DNA of 64,000 nucleotides from Beijerinckiaceae bacterium (lineage in GTDB: Bacteria; Pseudomonadota; Alphaproteobacteria; Rhizobiales; Beijerinckiaceae). The stretch lies in assembly GCA_019745195.1 (NCBI GenBank), contig JAIETL010000039.1:105834-169833 (forward strand). Reading direction: 5' to 3'. Shown piece by piece: positions 25,785 to 35,354 of this stretch. The notes under the pieces were generated by a model. It did not search any database. It saw only the letters and a list, made by a program, of their open reading frames with translations, and was not told the DNA's origin. Each line of letters begins with the position of its first letter. The stretch's first letter is position 1. Made by a program: the position numbers and the translations under genes.

Positions 25785-28700
25785 ATGTTCGACGACAGCC
25801 GAGCTTTCGTGACGCGCCCCTTCCTGCGTTCGGCTTTCTCGCTCGATTACAAGGCCTATTGCGACGGCGCGACGGATGCCGCGTTGCTAGAACGCCTGCG
25901 CCGCTGGAGCGAACGACTGGCGCTGAGCGAAACCCAGGCCGAAGGCGCGTTCGTCCAGACCTTCTTCGTCGAGATTTGGGGATATGGCCTGACGGGTCAG
26001 GGCGCGCCCGATCAGCACACGATTCTGCCGAAGCTGCGCATCGAGCGCGAGGGAGCCGGCGGCGGCGCGGGCGAGGCCGATCTCGCTCTGGGCTGGTTTC
26101 GGGGCGTGATCGACGCGACGCCGCAGGTGCTCTGCGAGTTCAAGGATATCCGCTCGGACCTTGACGCGAAGCAGAACCGCAAGGGCAGCAACCGCTCTCC
26201 GGTGCAGCAATGCCTGAACTATGTGCGCGGCGCGCGCCGTGAACTTGTCGGGAACGAGCCGGTCCAGCCCTGGTGGGGGCTGGTGACGGACATGAACGAG
26301 TTTCGGCTTTTTTGGTGGGACCGCGCGCCGGCCGAACATCTGCGCTTCGTCATCAAGCGACCGGGAGACCTCTTCGCCGGCTCGCACGACCTGCTGACCG
26401 AAAACGAGGACGCCCGCTTCGACCGTTTCCTGTTCAAGACATTGCTCCACCGCGACATGCTGATCGCGCAGGCCGGCGAGCCGCGTCTGCTGCGCACCGT
26501 CCGGCGTCAGTGGCAGCGCGAGCGCGGGCTCGAAGGCGAGTTCTACGCACATTACAGGGGCGTCCGGGAGAATCTGTTCAACGCGCTGCGCACAAGCAAT
26601 CCCGCTTTCGCCGGCAGTCCCGGCGAACTGCTGCGCCTTTCGCAGAAGCTGCTCGATCGCTTCATCTTCCTGTTCTATTGCGAGGACATGGGCGAGCAGA
26701 TGCTGTTTCCGCCCCAGATGGTGCGCGAATATCTGCAGGCGCGATCGATCGAACCGTTCTACGACTCCGCCGACCAGAGCATCTGGGAGTTCTTCAAGCG
26801 CCTGTTCCGCCATCTCGACACCGGCGGCGCGATGGGCCGGATGCAGGTGCCCCACATCAATGGCGGCCTGTTCGCGCCCGATGCAGCCATAGAGGCGCTG
26901 AACGTCCCTAACCACGTCTTCGCCGCGCCGGGACAGGGCGGCAAGGGCGAGGCCGCGATCGAACTGGACCGCAGCACGCTGCTGTTCCTGTGCGGCCGCT
27001 ACAACTACGCGGCGCGCGGCGATGTGCGCGAGAGCCTTTCGCTCTACACGCTCGGCCGCATCTTCGAGCAGTCGATCACGGAACTTGAGTACCGGGCCGG
27101 CGAGCTGGAGGGCCGCGAGACCGTCGCTGCCCTCTCCAAACGCAAGCGCGACGGCGTCTATTACACGCCCGAATGGGTGGTGAACCTGCTCGTGGAACAG
27201 ACTCTTGGCCCGTGGTTCGCGGCGCGCAAGATCGAGTCCGGCTATCCGGCCGATGGCGAGCCCGACGCCGCCGCCTGCGCGGCCTATCTGGCCAGGCTTC
27301 GGACGATCCGCATCCTCGATCCCGCCTGCGGCTCCGGCGCGTTCCTGATCTCCGCCTTCCGCCGCCTGCTGGACGAGCGCATTGCGACCGCCCGCGAGGT
27401 CGCACGGGCCAATGCGGGCGATTCCGGAGCGGCGATCGACGAGGCGGCGCTGATCGCCGACATCCTGTCGGCCAACCTCTACGGCGTCGATCTCAATCCC
27501 TCGTCCGTCGAGATCACGAAGCTGGCGCTTTGGCTGCACTCAGCCCGTGCCAAAAGCCCGCTTTCCTCGCTCGACCACACCATCCGCTGCGGCAACAGCC
27601 TGGTCGGCCCGGATTTTTGGGCAGGCCGCCCCGTCGATCGGGCCTGGCGCGAGCGCGTCGCCGACTTCGACTGGCAAGCGGCATTTCCCGAAATATGGCC
27701 AGCGGATACAGGCGGCGGCTTCGACATCGTGCTCGGCAATCCGCCCTATGTGAAGCTGCAGAACCTGATGAAGGTCGATCCGGAGGTCGTCGCCTATCTC
27801 CAGGCGCCGCGCGGCGCGGACGCTTATGCCAGCGCGCAGACCGGCAATTTCGATCTCTATCTGCCCTTCGTCGAGAAGGGTCTGCGGCTGCTGGCCCCGG
27901 GTGGGCGCATGGCCTACATCGCGCCGAGCCTGTGGGCAGTGAACGAATATGGCGAGGGCCTGCGCAGGCTGATCGCCCGCACGCGCCAGCTCGAACGCTG
28001 GATCGACTTCAAGTCGCACCAGATCTTCGACGAGGCCATCACCTACACCGCGCTGCAGTTCTTCACGCAGGAGCCCCAGGACGCGTTGAAAATCGCCATC
28101 GCGCCCCACGGCGAGGCGGCCGATGTCGAATGGAGCGCGCCGGAGCTGGCCGTGCCCTACGCGACACTGCCGGCGAGCGGCGAATGGCTGATGGCCAACG
28201 GGCCGACACGCGCGCTGATCGACCGGTTGGCGCGCACCTGCCAGCGTCTCGACGATCCGGCGCTGACGAGCGGCATCACCGTCGGCATCCAGACCAGCGC
28301 CGACCACATCTACCATCTCGACCGGCTCGGGCCGGGCCGCTACCGCTTTCAGCCCAAGCCGGCTACCGGCGAAAAGAAGAAGCCGCCCTCGGTCGAGGTC
28401 GAAATCGAGGACGCGATCATGCGGCCGCTCGTCTCGGGCGCGGAGGCCAAGCGTTATGAGGAGCCGGCGACGGACACCTTTCTGCTGTTCCCCTATGAGC
28501 GCGACGCGAAAGGAACGATGCGGCTGATCCCGGCATCCGTGATGGAGCGGCGCTTCCCCAAGGCATGGGCGCATCTGCTGGGTTTCGAGCAGGAACTGCG
28601 CCGGCGCGAGAGCAAGGCTTTCGACGACGAAAGCTGGCACCGCTTCGGCCGCAACCAGAACATCGACAAGCAGGATCAGGCGAAGCTCGTCGTCGCCCAG

Positions 28701-29588
28701 ACCGTTCCCGAGTTGCGCGTCAGCGCCGATACGATCGGCGACAAATATCTCAACAATGTCAGGGTGAACGGCATCCTCACAGCGCCCGGCGTGGAACTCG
28801 GCTTCCTGCTCGCCGTGCTCAACGGGCCGGTCGCGGATTTCGTCTTCCGCCAGATAGGCAAGCCCAAGCAGGGCGGCTGGTTCGAGGCCAACCGCCAGTT
28901 CATCGCCCCCCTACCGATCCCGCACGCGACGCCGGCCGAGCGCGCGGCGATCGGCGCGGCGGCGCTCGCCCTGCAGACCCGCTGGACGCGGCGGCGCGAC
29001 CTGCTCGCAGCGGCGGACGAACGTCTCGCCGTGATCGGCCGCTCGAAGCGCGGCCCGGACTGGCTCTGGCCGGACCTGCCCCGTCTCGACGATCTGATCG
29101 ACGCCGCCCCGGCGGCGCTGCGCGCGAAGGTCGACCGCAAGACCTGGGCCGAGGAGCGTCTGAAGCAGGCGCAGGACGACAGGCTCGCCGCGCTGCAGGC
29201 GGTGCTCGACACCGGGCGGCCGCTGGCGGCCGGATTCCAGGACGGGGAATTGCTGCTGACCAGCGGCGGCGCGACCGTCCTCCGGGGCATCTATCTGGAG
29301 AGCGAGGCGGAGGGCCGCCTCGCCGCCAGCTATTGGCGCTTCCTGTCTCTGAGGCAGAACTGGGCCGAGGCCGCCGGTCTTGCCGCCCAACTGCTCCGAC
29401 CGCCTGTCGAGCACGACAAGCCGGCCGCACGCCAGTTCGTCGAACGCGTCGATGCGCTGGCTCGGGAGACCAGCGCGACCGCGAGCGAGGAGCAGGCGAT
29501 GAACGAACGGCTCTACGCGCTTTACGGCCTCACCAACGCGGAGCGCCTTCTTGTGGAAAACGAGGCGGCGCGAAAACAGCGGCGCTGA
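25785..29588 (+). CDS. Type IIG-like restriction enzyme/adenine-specific DNA methyltransferase
   Basis: A 1267-residue single-chain protein. The N-terminal part has a PD-(D/E)xK-like nuclease pattern: Asp99 in 'GEADLAL' and Glu118-x-Lys120 in 'VLCEFKD'. The central Eco57I-type methylase has SAM motif I 'DPACGSGAF' (from residue 512) and catalytic 'NPPY' (652-655), marking N6-adenine methylation. The C-terminal 500 residues resemble a target-recognition region ('NGPVADFVFRQIGKPKQGGWFEANRQFIAPLPIP'). No separate R or S gene is nearby. It should both cut and methylate. It sits between metabolic genes and rpoD and is followed by a small ORF and a terminator. Confidence 0.88.
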   Translation: MFDDSRAFVTRPFLRSAFSLDYKAYCDGATDAALLERLRRWSERLALSETQAEGAFVQTFFVEIWGYGLTGQGAPDQHTILPKLRIEREGAGGGAGEADLALGWFRGVIDATPQVLCEFKDIRSDLDAKQNRKGSNRSPVQQCLNYVRGARRELVGNEPVQPWWGLVTDMNEFRLFWWDRAPAEHLRFVIKRPGDLFAGSHDLLTENEDARFDRFLFKTLLHRDMLIAQAGEPRLLRTVRRQWQRERGLEGEFYAHYRGVRENLFNALRTSNPAFAGSPGELLRLSQKLLDRFIFLFYCEDMGEQMLFPPQMVREYLQARSIEPFYDSADQSIWEFFKRLFRHLDTGGAMGRMQVPHINGGLFAPDAAIEALNVPNHVFAAPGQGGKGEAAIELDRSTLLFLCGRYNYAARGDVRESLSLYTLGRIFEQSITELEYRAGELEGRETVAALSKRKRDGVYYTPEWVVNLLVEQTLGPWFAARKIESGYPADGEPDAAACAAYLARLRTIRILDPACGSGAFLISAFRRLLDERIATAREVARANAGDSGAAIDEAALIADILSANLYGVDLNPSSVEITKLALWLHSARAKSPLSSLDHTIRCGNSLVGPDFWAGRPVDRAWRERVADFDWQAAFPEIWPADTGGGFDIVLGNPPYVKLQNLMKVDPEVVAYLQAPRGADAYASAQTGNFDLYLPFVEKGLRLLAPGGRMAYIAPSLWAVNEYGEGLRRLIARTRQLERWIDFKSHQIFDEAITYTALQFFTQEPQDALKIAIAPHGEAADVEWSAPELAVPYATLPASGEWLMANGPTRALIDRLARTCQRLDDPALTSGITVGIQTSADHIYHLDRLGPGRYRFQPKPATGEKKKPPSVEVEIEDAIMRPLVSGAEAKRYEEPATDTFLLFPYERDAKGTMRLIPASVMERRFPKAWAHLLGFEQELRRRESKAFDDESWHRFGRNQNIDKQDQAKLVVAQTVPELRVSADTIGDKYLNNVRVNGILTAPGVELGFLLAVLNGPVADFVFRQIGKPKQGGWFEANRQFIAPLPIPHATPAERAAIGAAALALQTRWTRRRDLLAAADERLAVIGRSKRGPDWLWPDLPRLDDLIDAAPAALRAKVDRKTWAEERLKQAQDDRLAALQAVLDTGRPLAAGFQDGELLLTSGGATVLRGIYLESEAEGRLAASYWRFLSLRQNWAEAAGLAAQLLRPPVEHDKPAARQFVERVDALARETSATASEEQAMNERLYALYGLTNAERLLVENEAARKQRR

Positions 29589-29628
29589 AGCGCTCGCCGG
29601 CCCGGCTCGCGGGCGCTATGTTGATGCC

Positions 29629-29892
29629 ATGAATCAGCTTCCGCTCTTCGATTTTGGCATGCCTGAGCCGGAGCCCGCTCCGGTCGATGTCGAGTATGTC
29701 CGCAAACATGTGAAGGCGATCGAGCGCACCGCGCGCCATGCCCGGTTCATGCCTTGGACCGAGCTCGAAGCGGCGAAATGGGAACGCTTCCTGCCCGACC
29801 TCTGCCATTACCTGCCGCCCGAGGAGGGCGAGGCGTTGAAAAGCAGCTTCGCCGCCGAACTGGCAAGGCTGCGCGCGGCGACGCCGGACTGA
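29629..29892 (+). CDS. Small protein with N-terminal sliding-clamp-like motif, downstream of the type IIG gene
   Basis: An 87-residue protein, 40 bp after the restriction-methylase stop and before a shared terminator, so probably co-transcribed with it. The N-terminus is 'MNQLPLFDF': residues 3-7 (QLPLF) fit the bacterial beta-clamp-binding consensus QL(S/D)LF. The rest is charged and helical ('[19 protein letters not shown]', '[11 protein letters not shown]') with no recognised domain. A clamp-binding or restriction-control role is inference. ATG 29629; an earlier in-frame start would overlap the methylase gene. Confidence 0.7.
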   Translation: MNQLPLFDFGMPEPEPAPVDVEYVRKHVKAIERTARHARFMPWTELEAAKWERFLPDLCHYLPPEEGEALKSSFAAELARLRAATPD

Positions 29893-29914
29893 CGCGGGCC
29901 CCGCTAGGACAAGA

Positions 29915-29940
29915 AAAAGCCGGCTGCGAGGCCGGCTTTT
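29915..29940. terminator. Bidirectional intrinsic terminator
   Basis: Arms AAAAGCCGGC (29915-29924) and GCCGGCTTTT (29931-29940) surround a 6-nt loop, giving a GC stem with a T-run on each strand. It lies between the small ORF (+) and the convergent rpoD gene (-) and can stop transcription from both sides. Confidence 0.88.
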
Positions 29941-29944
29941 CAGA

Positions 29945-31987
29945 TCAGTTATCCAGGAAGCTCCTGAGCTTCCTCGACCGGCTCGGATGCTTCAGCTTCC
30001 TGAGCGCCTTCGCCTCGATCTGCCGGATGCGCTCGCGCGTCACCGAGAACTGCTGGCCGACCTCTTCCAGCGTGTGGTCGGTGTTCATGCCGATGCCGAA
30101 GCGCATGCGCAGCACGCGCTCCTCGCGCGGCGTCAGCGAGGCAAGCACCCGCGTCGTGGTCTCGCGCAGATTGCTCTGGATCGCCGCGTCGATCGGCAGG
30201 ATGGCGTTCTTGTCCTCGATGAAGTCGCCGAGATGCGAATCCTCCTCGTCGCCAATCGGCGTCTCCAGCGAGATCGGCTCCTTGGCGATCTTGAGAACCT
30301 TGCGCACCTTCTCCAGTGGCATCGCCAGTTTCTCGGCAAGCTCCTCCGGGGTCGGCTCGCGGCCGATCTCATGCAGCATCTGGCGCGAGGTCCTGACGAT
30401 CTTGTTGATCGTCTCGATCATGTGGACCGGGATGCGGATGGTGCGGGCTTGATCGGCGATCGAGCGCGTGATCGCCTGCCTGATCCACCAGGTCGCATAG
30501 GTCGAGAACTTGTAGCCGCGGCGATACTCGAACTTGTCGACCGCCTTCATCAGGCCGATGTTCCCCTCCTGGATCAGGTCGAGGAACTGCAGGCCGCGAT
30601 TGGTGTATTTCTTCGCGATCGAGATCACGAGGCGCAGGTTCGCCTCGATCATCTCCTTCTTCGCCTGCCTCGCCTCGCGCTCGCCCTTCTGGACCATCAG
30701 CACGATCTTGCGGAATTCCTGGATTTCCAGCCCGGTCTCCGAGGCCAGCGTATGGATGTCCTCGCGCAGGTCCTTGATCCGGTCCTTCTCCATGGCGACG
30801 AATTCGCGCCAGCCGCGCGAACCGAGCTTGGAAACGCGCAGGACCCATTTCGGGTCGAGCTCGCCGCCGACATGCTGCTTGAGGAAATCCTCGCGCCCGA
30901 CGCCATAGCTCTCGGCCAGGCGCAGCAGGCGCGTCTCATGCGAGATCAGCCGCTTGTTGATGTCGTAGAGCTGCTCGACCAGCGCCTCGATGCGGTTGTT
31001 GTTCAGCGAGAGCGACTTCACCGCGGTGATGATGTCGTCCTTGAGCTTCTTGTATTTGCGGTCCTGCGCCGGGGAGAGTTTGGTGTTCTCCAGCCGGTTG
31101 GCGATGTCCTGGTCCTGCAGGCGGCGCAGCTTCTTGTAGTTGTCGGCGATCGAGTCGAACGTCTCCAGCACGCGCGGCTTGAGCTCGGCCTCCATGGCCG
31201 AGAGCGAGACGTTGTTCTCCATGTCGTCGTCGTCGAGATCGGACGGCAACTCGCCTTCGGGAACCTCGCCCTCGGGCGTCGCGGGCGCGGCCTCGCCGGG
31301 AAGGCCGGGTGCGCCGGGTTCCCCGCCCTCGCCCGGCAGCACGACGGGGTTCTTGCCGTCGGGACCGGCATAGGTCGCCTCGAGATCGATGATGTCGCGC
31401 AGCAGAACCTTGCCGTCGACCAGTTCGTCGCGCCAGATGATGATCGCCTGGAAGGTCAGCGGGCTCTCGCAGAGCCCGGCGATCATCGCCTCGCGGCCGG
31501 CCTCGATGCGCTTGGCGATAGCGATCTCGCCCTCGCGCGACAGAAGCTCGACCGAGCCCATCTCGCGCAGATACATCCGCACCGGATCGTCGGTGCGCTC
31601 GGTCGGCTCCAGATTGCGCTTGACCTCGACAGGCAGCGCCGAGCGCTGGGTTTCGGCCAGTTCGCCGTCGCTCTCGTCGTCGGCGGCGTCGTCCTTGCCG
31701 CGCGCCGCCTTCTCCTCGCCCGAGGCGTCCGGATCCTCGTTGTCGACGACGTTGATGCCCTGCTCGCTGAGCTGACCGAGCACGTCCTCGATCTGCTCCG
31801 AGGAGAACTCCTCGGAAGGCAGAACCTCGTTCAGTTCGTCATAGGTGACATAGCCGCGCTTCTTGGCGAGCTTGATCATCCGTCTGACGGCCTGATCCGT
31901 CAGATCGAGCAACGGGCCGTCGGAAGTCGGAGGGGCTTCCGGCGCGACCTGGTCGGTCTTGTCCCGTTCGCTCACTTTTGTCGCCAT
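29945..31987 (-). CDS. rpoD: RNA polymerase primary sigma factor (sigma-70)
   Basis: 680 residues, the usual length for alphaproteobacterial RpoD. Region 1.1 lies at the N-terminus, region 1.2 is '[23 protein letters not shown]', a long acidic non-conserved insert follows, then regions 2.2-2.4 ('[19 protein letters not shown]', 'FDLIQEGN'-like, '[20 protein letters not shown]') and region 4.2 helix-turn-helix '[27 protein letters not shown]'. It directs core RNA polymerase to housekeeping promoters. It lies downstream of dnaG on the same strand, the classic macromolecular-synthesis arrangement. Confidence 0.98.
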   Translation of the reverse strand: MATKVSERDKTDQVAPEAPPTSDGPLLDLTDQAVRRMIKLAKKRGYVTYDELNEVLPSEEFSSEQIEDVLGQLSEQGINVVDNEDPDASGEEKAARGKDDAADDESDGELAETQRSALPVEVKRNLEPTERTDDPVRMYLREMGSVELLSREGEIAIAKRIEAGREAMIAGLCESPLTFQAIIIWRDELVDGKVLLRDIIDLEATYAGPDGKNPVVLPGEGGEPGAPGLPGEAAPATPEGEVPEGELPSDLDDDDMENNVSLSAMEAELKPRVLETFDSIADNYKKLRRLQDQDIANRLENTKLSPAQDRKYKKLKDDIITAVKSLSLNNNRIEALVEQLYDINKRLISHETRLLRLAESYGVGREDFLKQHVGGELDPKWVLRVSKLGSRGWREFVAMEKDRIKDLREDIHTLASETGLEIQEFRKIVLMVQKGEREARQAKKEMIEANLRLVISIAKKYTNRGLQFLDLIQEGNIGLMKAVDKFEYRRGYKFSTYATWWIRQAITRSIADQARTIRIPVHMIETINKIVRTSRQMLHEIGREPTPEELAEKLAMPLEKVRKVLKIAKEPISLETPIGDEEDSHLGDFIEDKNAILPIDAAIQSNLRETTTRVLASLTPREERVLRMRFGIGMNTDHTLEEVGQQFSVTRERIRQIEAKALRKLKHPSRSRKLRSFLDN

Positions 31988-32190
31988 GGATCAGCGCTCC
32001 GCAGTCACCGCGCCCCGGCATGGCGCCATGAAGGCTCCATGCAGACGCATAAAAGGGCGACGCGGCCGCTGGTCCGGCGCGCTCACCCCACCCAAATCAC
32101 CTCGGCCAGATGGGCCGGTCATCGTTGATGAACCGTAAACCATCCGGAGCGTCCCGCACGTGCCACGACGAAATCGAAAAACCTGCCCTG

Positions 32191-34089
32191 TCAGTCACCG
32201 GACATGGCCTCGGTCCCCTCGATCGTCTCGAGGCGGGCCTTGACGTCCTTGATCCAGGCGAAATTGGCTTCGGTCGCTTCGTCAGCCAATGCGCGCTCGG
32301 CTGCCTTAAGTTCGCTATGTAGCGTCCGCGCGCGATGATGCAAGACGACAGCCTGACGAATCGAGTCGAAAACCGATTCAGGATCAGCGCTTTGCACGAG
32401 TTTCAGCCGCTCGGCCGGGCCGGTGACGGCCATCAGCGCGGCCTGCGCCTCGCCGACGCGCGGTTGCGCCAGCCGCTCGGCAAGGGTCGCGGCGTCGAAG
32501 CCTTCCTCCATGGCCGCGTCGAGCAGCGCCTGCCGGAAGCGCTCGGCCGCAGGTCCGTCGAGCGCCAGCTCCGCGATCTCGTCGGCGCAGCGCGGGATCA
32601 GGTCTGGATGGCTCGCCAGCGCCAGCAGGATAAAGGCCTCGCGCGTGTCCTCGCCGCGCTTGCGCACCATCATCTTCGAAGCCGCGAGCTGGCTCGACGC
32701 CTTCAGCAGCCCGGTCGCCCATGGCGGCGCGGCTGGCTGCCAGCCGCGCCCGCTGCCGCGCCTCTGGCCCTGACTGCGTTGGAAGCCGCCGGCGCCGCGC
32801 TCGCCTCGGGCCGGCGCGGCGCTGGCGAAGAGCTGCGCCAGCCGCTCGTCCATCTCGCGGCGGTAGTGCCTGCGCGTCGCCTCGTCCCGGATCTGGCCGA
32901 GCGGCTCCTTCAGCCGGCGCTCGAAGGCGGCGCGGCGCTCGGGCGTATCGAGCGGGCCGGCCTCGACCTCCCGCGTCCAGAGCATGTCGACGAGCGGACG
33001 CGCCGCGCCCAGCACCTCGGCGACGGCAGCCTTGCCGCCCGAACGCGCCAGATCGTCGGGGTCCTGCCCATCGGGCAGCGCCGCGAAGGAGAGCGATTTC
33101 CCAGGCTCCAGCAGCGGCAGCGCGATGTCGATGGCGCGGCTGGCCGCCTTGCGCCCGGCCTTGTCGCCGTCGAGGCAGATCACCGGCTCATCGGCCATGC
33201 GCCAGAGCAGAGCAAGCTGGTCCTCGGTCAGCGCCGTGCCGAGCGGCGCAACCGTCTGCGGAAAGCCCGCAAGGCTCATCGCGATGACATCGACATAGCC
33301 TTCGACGACGATCACCTGCCCGGTGTCATGCGCCGCCTTTCGGGCATTGTGGTGGTTGAACAGCAGAGAGCCCTTGTGGAAGAGCGGCGTCTCCGGCGAG
33401 TTGAGATACTTTGCCGCGACCTCCGAACTCATCGCCCGCCCGCCGAAGGCGACGACGCGGCCGCGCCCATCATGGATCGGGAACATGATCCGGTCGCGGA
33501 AGCGGTCATAGGGCACGGCGATCTCGTCGCCATGCACCAGCAGGCCCGTCTCCATCATCAGCGCCGCATCGACGCCTCTGCCCGCGAGATGGTCGCGCAG
33601 CGCGAAGCGGTCGGGCGGTCCATAGCCGATGCGGAACGCCTTTCGCGCATCGCCTTCGAGCCCGCGCCCCGACAGATACCGCCGGGCTGCTGACCCGCGC
33701 TCGCCCGCTAGCTCGGCCTCGAAGAAGCGCGCAGCGAGTTCGACGACCTCGTGCAGCCCCTTGCGGCGCTCCTCCTGAGCCTGCGCCTCGACCGTCACCT
33801 TCGGCAAGGCGACACCGGCCTCGGACGCCAGCTTCTCGACCGCCTCCGGAAAGGACAGCCCCTCAGTCTCCATCACGAACTTGAAGATGTCGCCGTTCTT
33901 GCCGGAGGAGAAATCGAAGAACGAGCCCTTCTGGTCGTTGACGAAGAAGGACGGCGTCTTCTCGGCGTTGAAGGGGGACAGCCCCTTCCATTCGCGGCCC
34001 GATTTCGCCAGCCGAACGCGCTTGCCCACGACCGCCGAAACCGGCAATCGCGCTTTGATCTCTTCCAAGACGGAGGGCGGGAATTTCAT
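32191..34089 (-). CDS. dnaG: DNA primase
   Basis: A 632-residue primase that makes RNA primers at the replication fork. The TOPRIM domain is intact ('VIVVEGYVDVIAMSLAGF', 'PVICLDGDKAGRKA'). A C-terminal helicase-interaction region follows an Arg/Gly-rich linker. The N-terminal zinc-ribbon region is present in sequence but all four expected zinc ligands are replaced: Cys-x-x-His becomes SPFN (S38, N41) and Cys-x-x-Cys becomes DFSS (D59, S62). This degeneration is, to my knowledge, shared with other rhizobial DnaG proteins. Upstream of rpoD with a 203-bp gap that probably holds an rpoD promoter. Confidence 0.97.
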   Translation of the reverse strand: MKFPPSVLEEIKARLPVSAVVGKRVRLAKSGREWKGLSPFNAEKTPSFFVNDQKGSFFDFSSGKNGDIFKFVMETEGLSFPEAVEKLASEAGVALPKVTVEAQAQEERRKGLHEVVELAARFFEAELAGERGSAARRYLSGRGLEGDARKAFRIGYGPPDRFALRDHLAGRGVDAALMMETGLLVHGDEIAVPYDRFRDRIMFPIHDGRGRVVAFGGRAMSSEVAAKYLNSPETPLFHKGSLLFNHHNARKAAHDTGQVIVVEGYVDVIAMSLAGFPQTVAPLGTALTEDQLALLWRMADEPVICLDGDKAGRKAASRAIDIALPLLEPGKSLSFAALPDGQDPDDLARSGGKAAVAEVLGAARPLVDMLWTREVEAGPLDTPERRAAFERRLKEPLGQIRDEATRRHYRREMDERLAQLFASAAPARGERGAGGFQRSQGQRRGSGRGWQPAAPPWATGLLKASSQLAASKMMVRKRGEDTREAFILLALASHPDLIPRCADEIAELALDGPAAERFRQALLDAAMEEGFDAATLAERLAQPRVGEAQAALMAVTGPAERLKLVQSADPESVFDSIRQAVVLHHRARTLHSELKAAERALADEATEANFAWIKDVKARLETIEGTEAMSGD

Positions 34090-34152
34090 GGATTTCTATG
34101 TGGGCGCGGACAGGCCGGAAGCCAATCGCTGATGTGGCACGAGGCAGGGTTG

Positions 34153-34180
34153 TTGGCGCAATTCACAGCGTCATGATAAA
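34153..34180 (+). promoter_or_regulatory. Possible promoter of the vapBC module
   Basis: TTGGCG (34153-34158) and GATAAA (34175-34180) are spaced 16 bp apart and end 26 bp before the antitoxin ATG, with AGGAAGACAGGG as a ribosome-binding region. This is weak but well-placed; VapB would be expected to autorepress here. Confidence 0.3.
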
Positions 34181-34206
34181 GAAAGCGCCGAAAAAGGAAG
34201 ACAGGG

Positions 34207-34482
34207 ATGGCGCTCAACATCAAGGATCCGGAAACGGAAAAGGCCGTGCGCACGCTGGCGAAGCGGCGCGGACTGACATTGACGCAGGCCGTGCGCCACG
34301 CCGTCAGGAGCGAGCTCGACAAGGACGAGCTGTCCGAGGCGGAAAAGGAGCGGCGCATCGCCGAAGGGCGCGCGCGCCTGAAAGAGTTTTATGAGAAGTG
34401 GGACATCAAGCCGGCCGAGCGCTCCATGACTAAGGAGGAGATGGACGACATCATTGGCTATGACGAGAACGGGATGTGGTGA
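34207..34482 (+). CDS. VapB-family antitoxin (Rv0623-like)
   Basis: A 91-residue protein with the short ribbon-helix-helix-like N-terminus of the Rv0623/PSK antitoxin family ('MALNIKDPETEKAVRTLAKRRGLTLTQAVRHAVRSEL'). A charged, probably disordered C-terminus is the part that usually neutralises the toxin. It overlaps the PIN toxin gene by 4 bp. It would bind its own promoter together with the toxin. The module runs opposite to the flanking dnaG and yqeY genes. Confidence 0.88.
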   Translation: MALNIKDPETEKAVRTLAKRRGLTLTQAVRHAVRSELDKDELSEAEKERRIAEGRARLKEFYEKWDIKPAERSMTKEEMDDIIGYDENGMW

Positions 34483-34868
34483 AACTCGCTGTCGACAGCT
34501 CGGCAATCGTGGCGATCATGACCGAGGAACCGGAAGCGACCACCTTCATGGACAAGCTCGTTGCGGCCAGCGTCAGGCAGATAACCGCCATGAACGTTCT
34601 GGAAGCCCGGATTGTCCTGACTTTCTCCAAAGGGCTGCTCCCTGAGACTATCGACGATTTCCTGAATCGGGAAAGCGTCGATGTCGTCCCCTTCGACGAA
34701 GCCCTTTCCAACCTCGCCTTCGAGGCCTATCGCCGCTTCGGCAAGGGCCGCCATCCCGCGAAACTCAACATGGGCGATTGCGCGGCTTATGCGCTGGCGC
34801 AGGCGCGCGGCTGGCCGCTGCTCTTCAAAGGCGAGGATTTTTCGCAGACGGATATCGAGCGGGCCTGA
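34479..34868 (+). CDS. VapC-family PIN-domain ribonuclease toxin
   Basis: A 129-residue PIN protein. The acidic active-site set is visible: Asp6 ('LAVDSSA'), Glu42 ('NVLEAR'), Asp100 ('MGDCAAYALA') and an acidic C-terminal 'FKGEDF'. VapC toxins cleave tRNA or rRNA when the antitoxin is degraded. The start is taken as GTG 34479, giving a GTGA overlap with the antitoxin stop; an adjacent GTG at 34476 would add one residue. Confidence 0.9.
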   Translation: MKLAVDSSAIVAIMTEEPEATTFMDKLVAASVRQITAMNVLEARIVLTFSKGLLPETIDDFLNRESVDVVPFDEALSNLAFEAYRRFGKGRHPAKLNMGDCAAYALAQARGWPLLFKGEDFSQTDIERA

Positions 34869-34892
34869 GCAGAGCCCGCCGCGATCATCCGC

Positions 34893-35354
34893 TCACCCCG
34901 CCAGCGTCGCCTTCACCAGCCCGCTGGCCTTGGCGAAATCCATCTGGCCGGCGTGGTTCGCACGCAGGATCGCGATGACCTTGCCCATGTCCTTGACCGA
35001 AGCCGCGCCGCTTTCGGTCACCGCCGCCGCGATCGCCGCCTTCATCGCGACCTCATCCATCTGCCTGGGCAGATAGGCCTCGATCACCGCGACCTCCGCC
35101 CGCTCGCCCTCGGCCAGTTCCGGCCGCGCGTTGGCGTCGTAGATCGCGATCGATTCCTGGCGCTGCTTCACCATCTTCTGCAGCAGGGCCAGGATTTCGT
35201 CGGGCGTGGTCTCGGGCTTGCCGAGGCCGCGCGCCTCGATGTCCTTATCCTTCAAGGCGGAGGTGATCAGGCGGATGGTCGAGACCTTGCCCTTCTCGCC
35301 GGCCTTCATCGCCTCCTTGAGATCGGCCGTGAAGCGCTCGCGCAGGCTGGTCAT
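34893..35354 (-). CDS. yqeY: GatB/YqeY domain-containing protein
   Basis: A 153-residue helical protein beginning 'MTSLRERFTADLKEAMKAGEKGKVSTIRLITSALKDKDI' -like, with 'YLPRQMDEVAMKAAIAAAV' and 'MGKVIAILRANHAGQMDFAKASGLVKATL' in the tail domain homologous to that of GatB. It probably helps tRNA-dependent amidotransferase or related tRNA handling, but its role is not well defined. It is divergent from carA. ATG 35352-35354 has AGAGGA upstream; the longer frame is not family-like. Confidence 0.9.
   Translation of the reverse strand: MTSLRERFTADLKEAMKAGEKGKVSTIRLITSALKDKDIEARGLGKPETTPDEILALLQKMVKQRQESIAIYDANARPELAEGERAEVAVIEAYLPRQMDEVAMKAAIAAAVTESGAASVKDMGKVIAILRANHAGQMDFAKASGLVKATLAG

Noticed and set aside
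29987..32128. Long open frame of 713 codons on the plus strand opposite rpoD
   Set aside because: It is an antisense shadow produced by high third-position G/C; the minus strand encodes an unmistakable RpoD.
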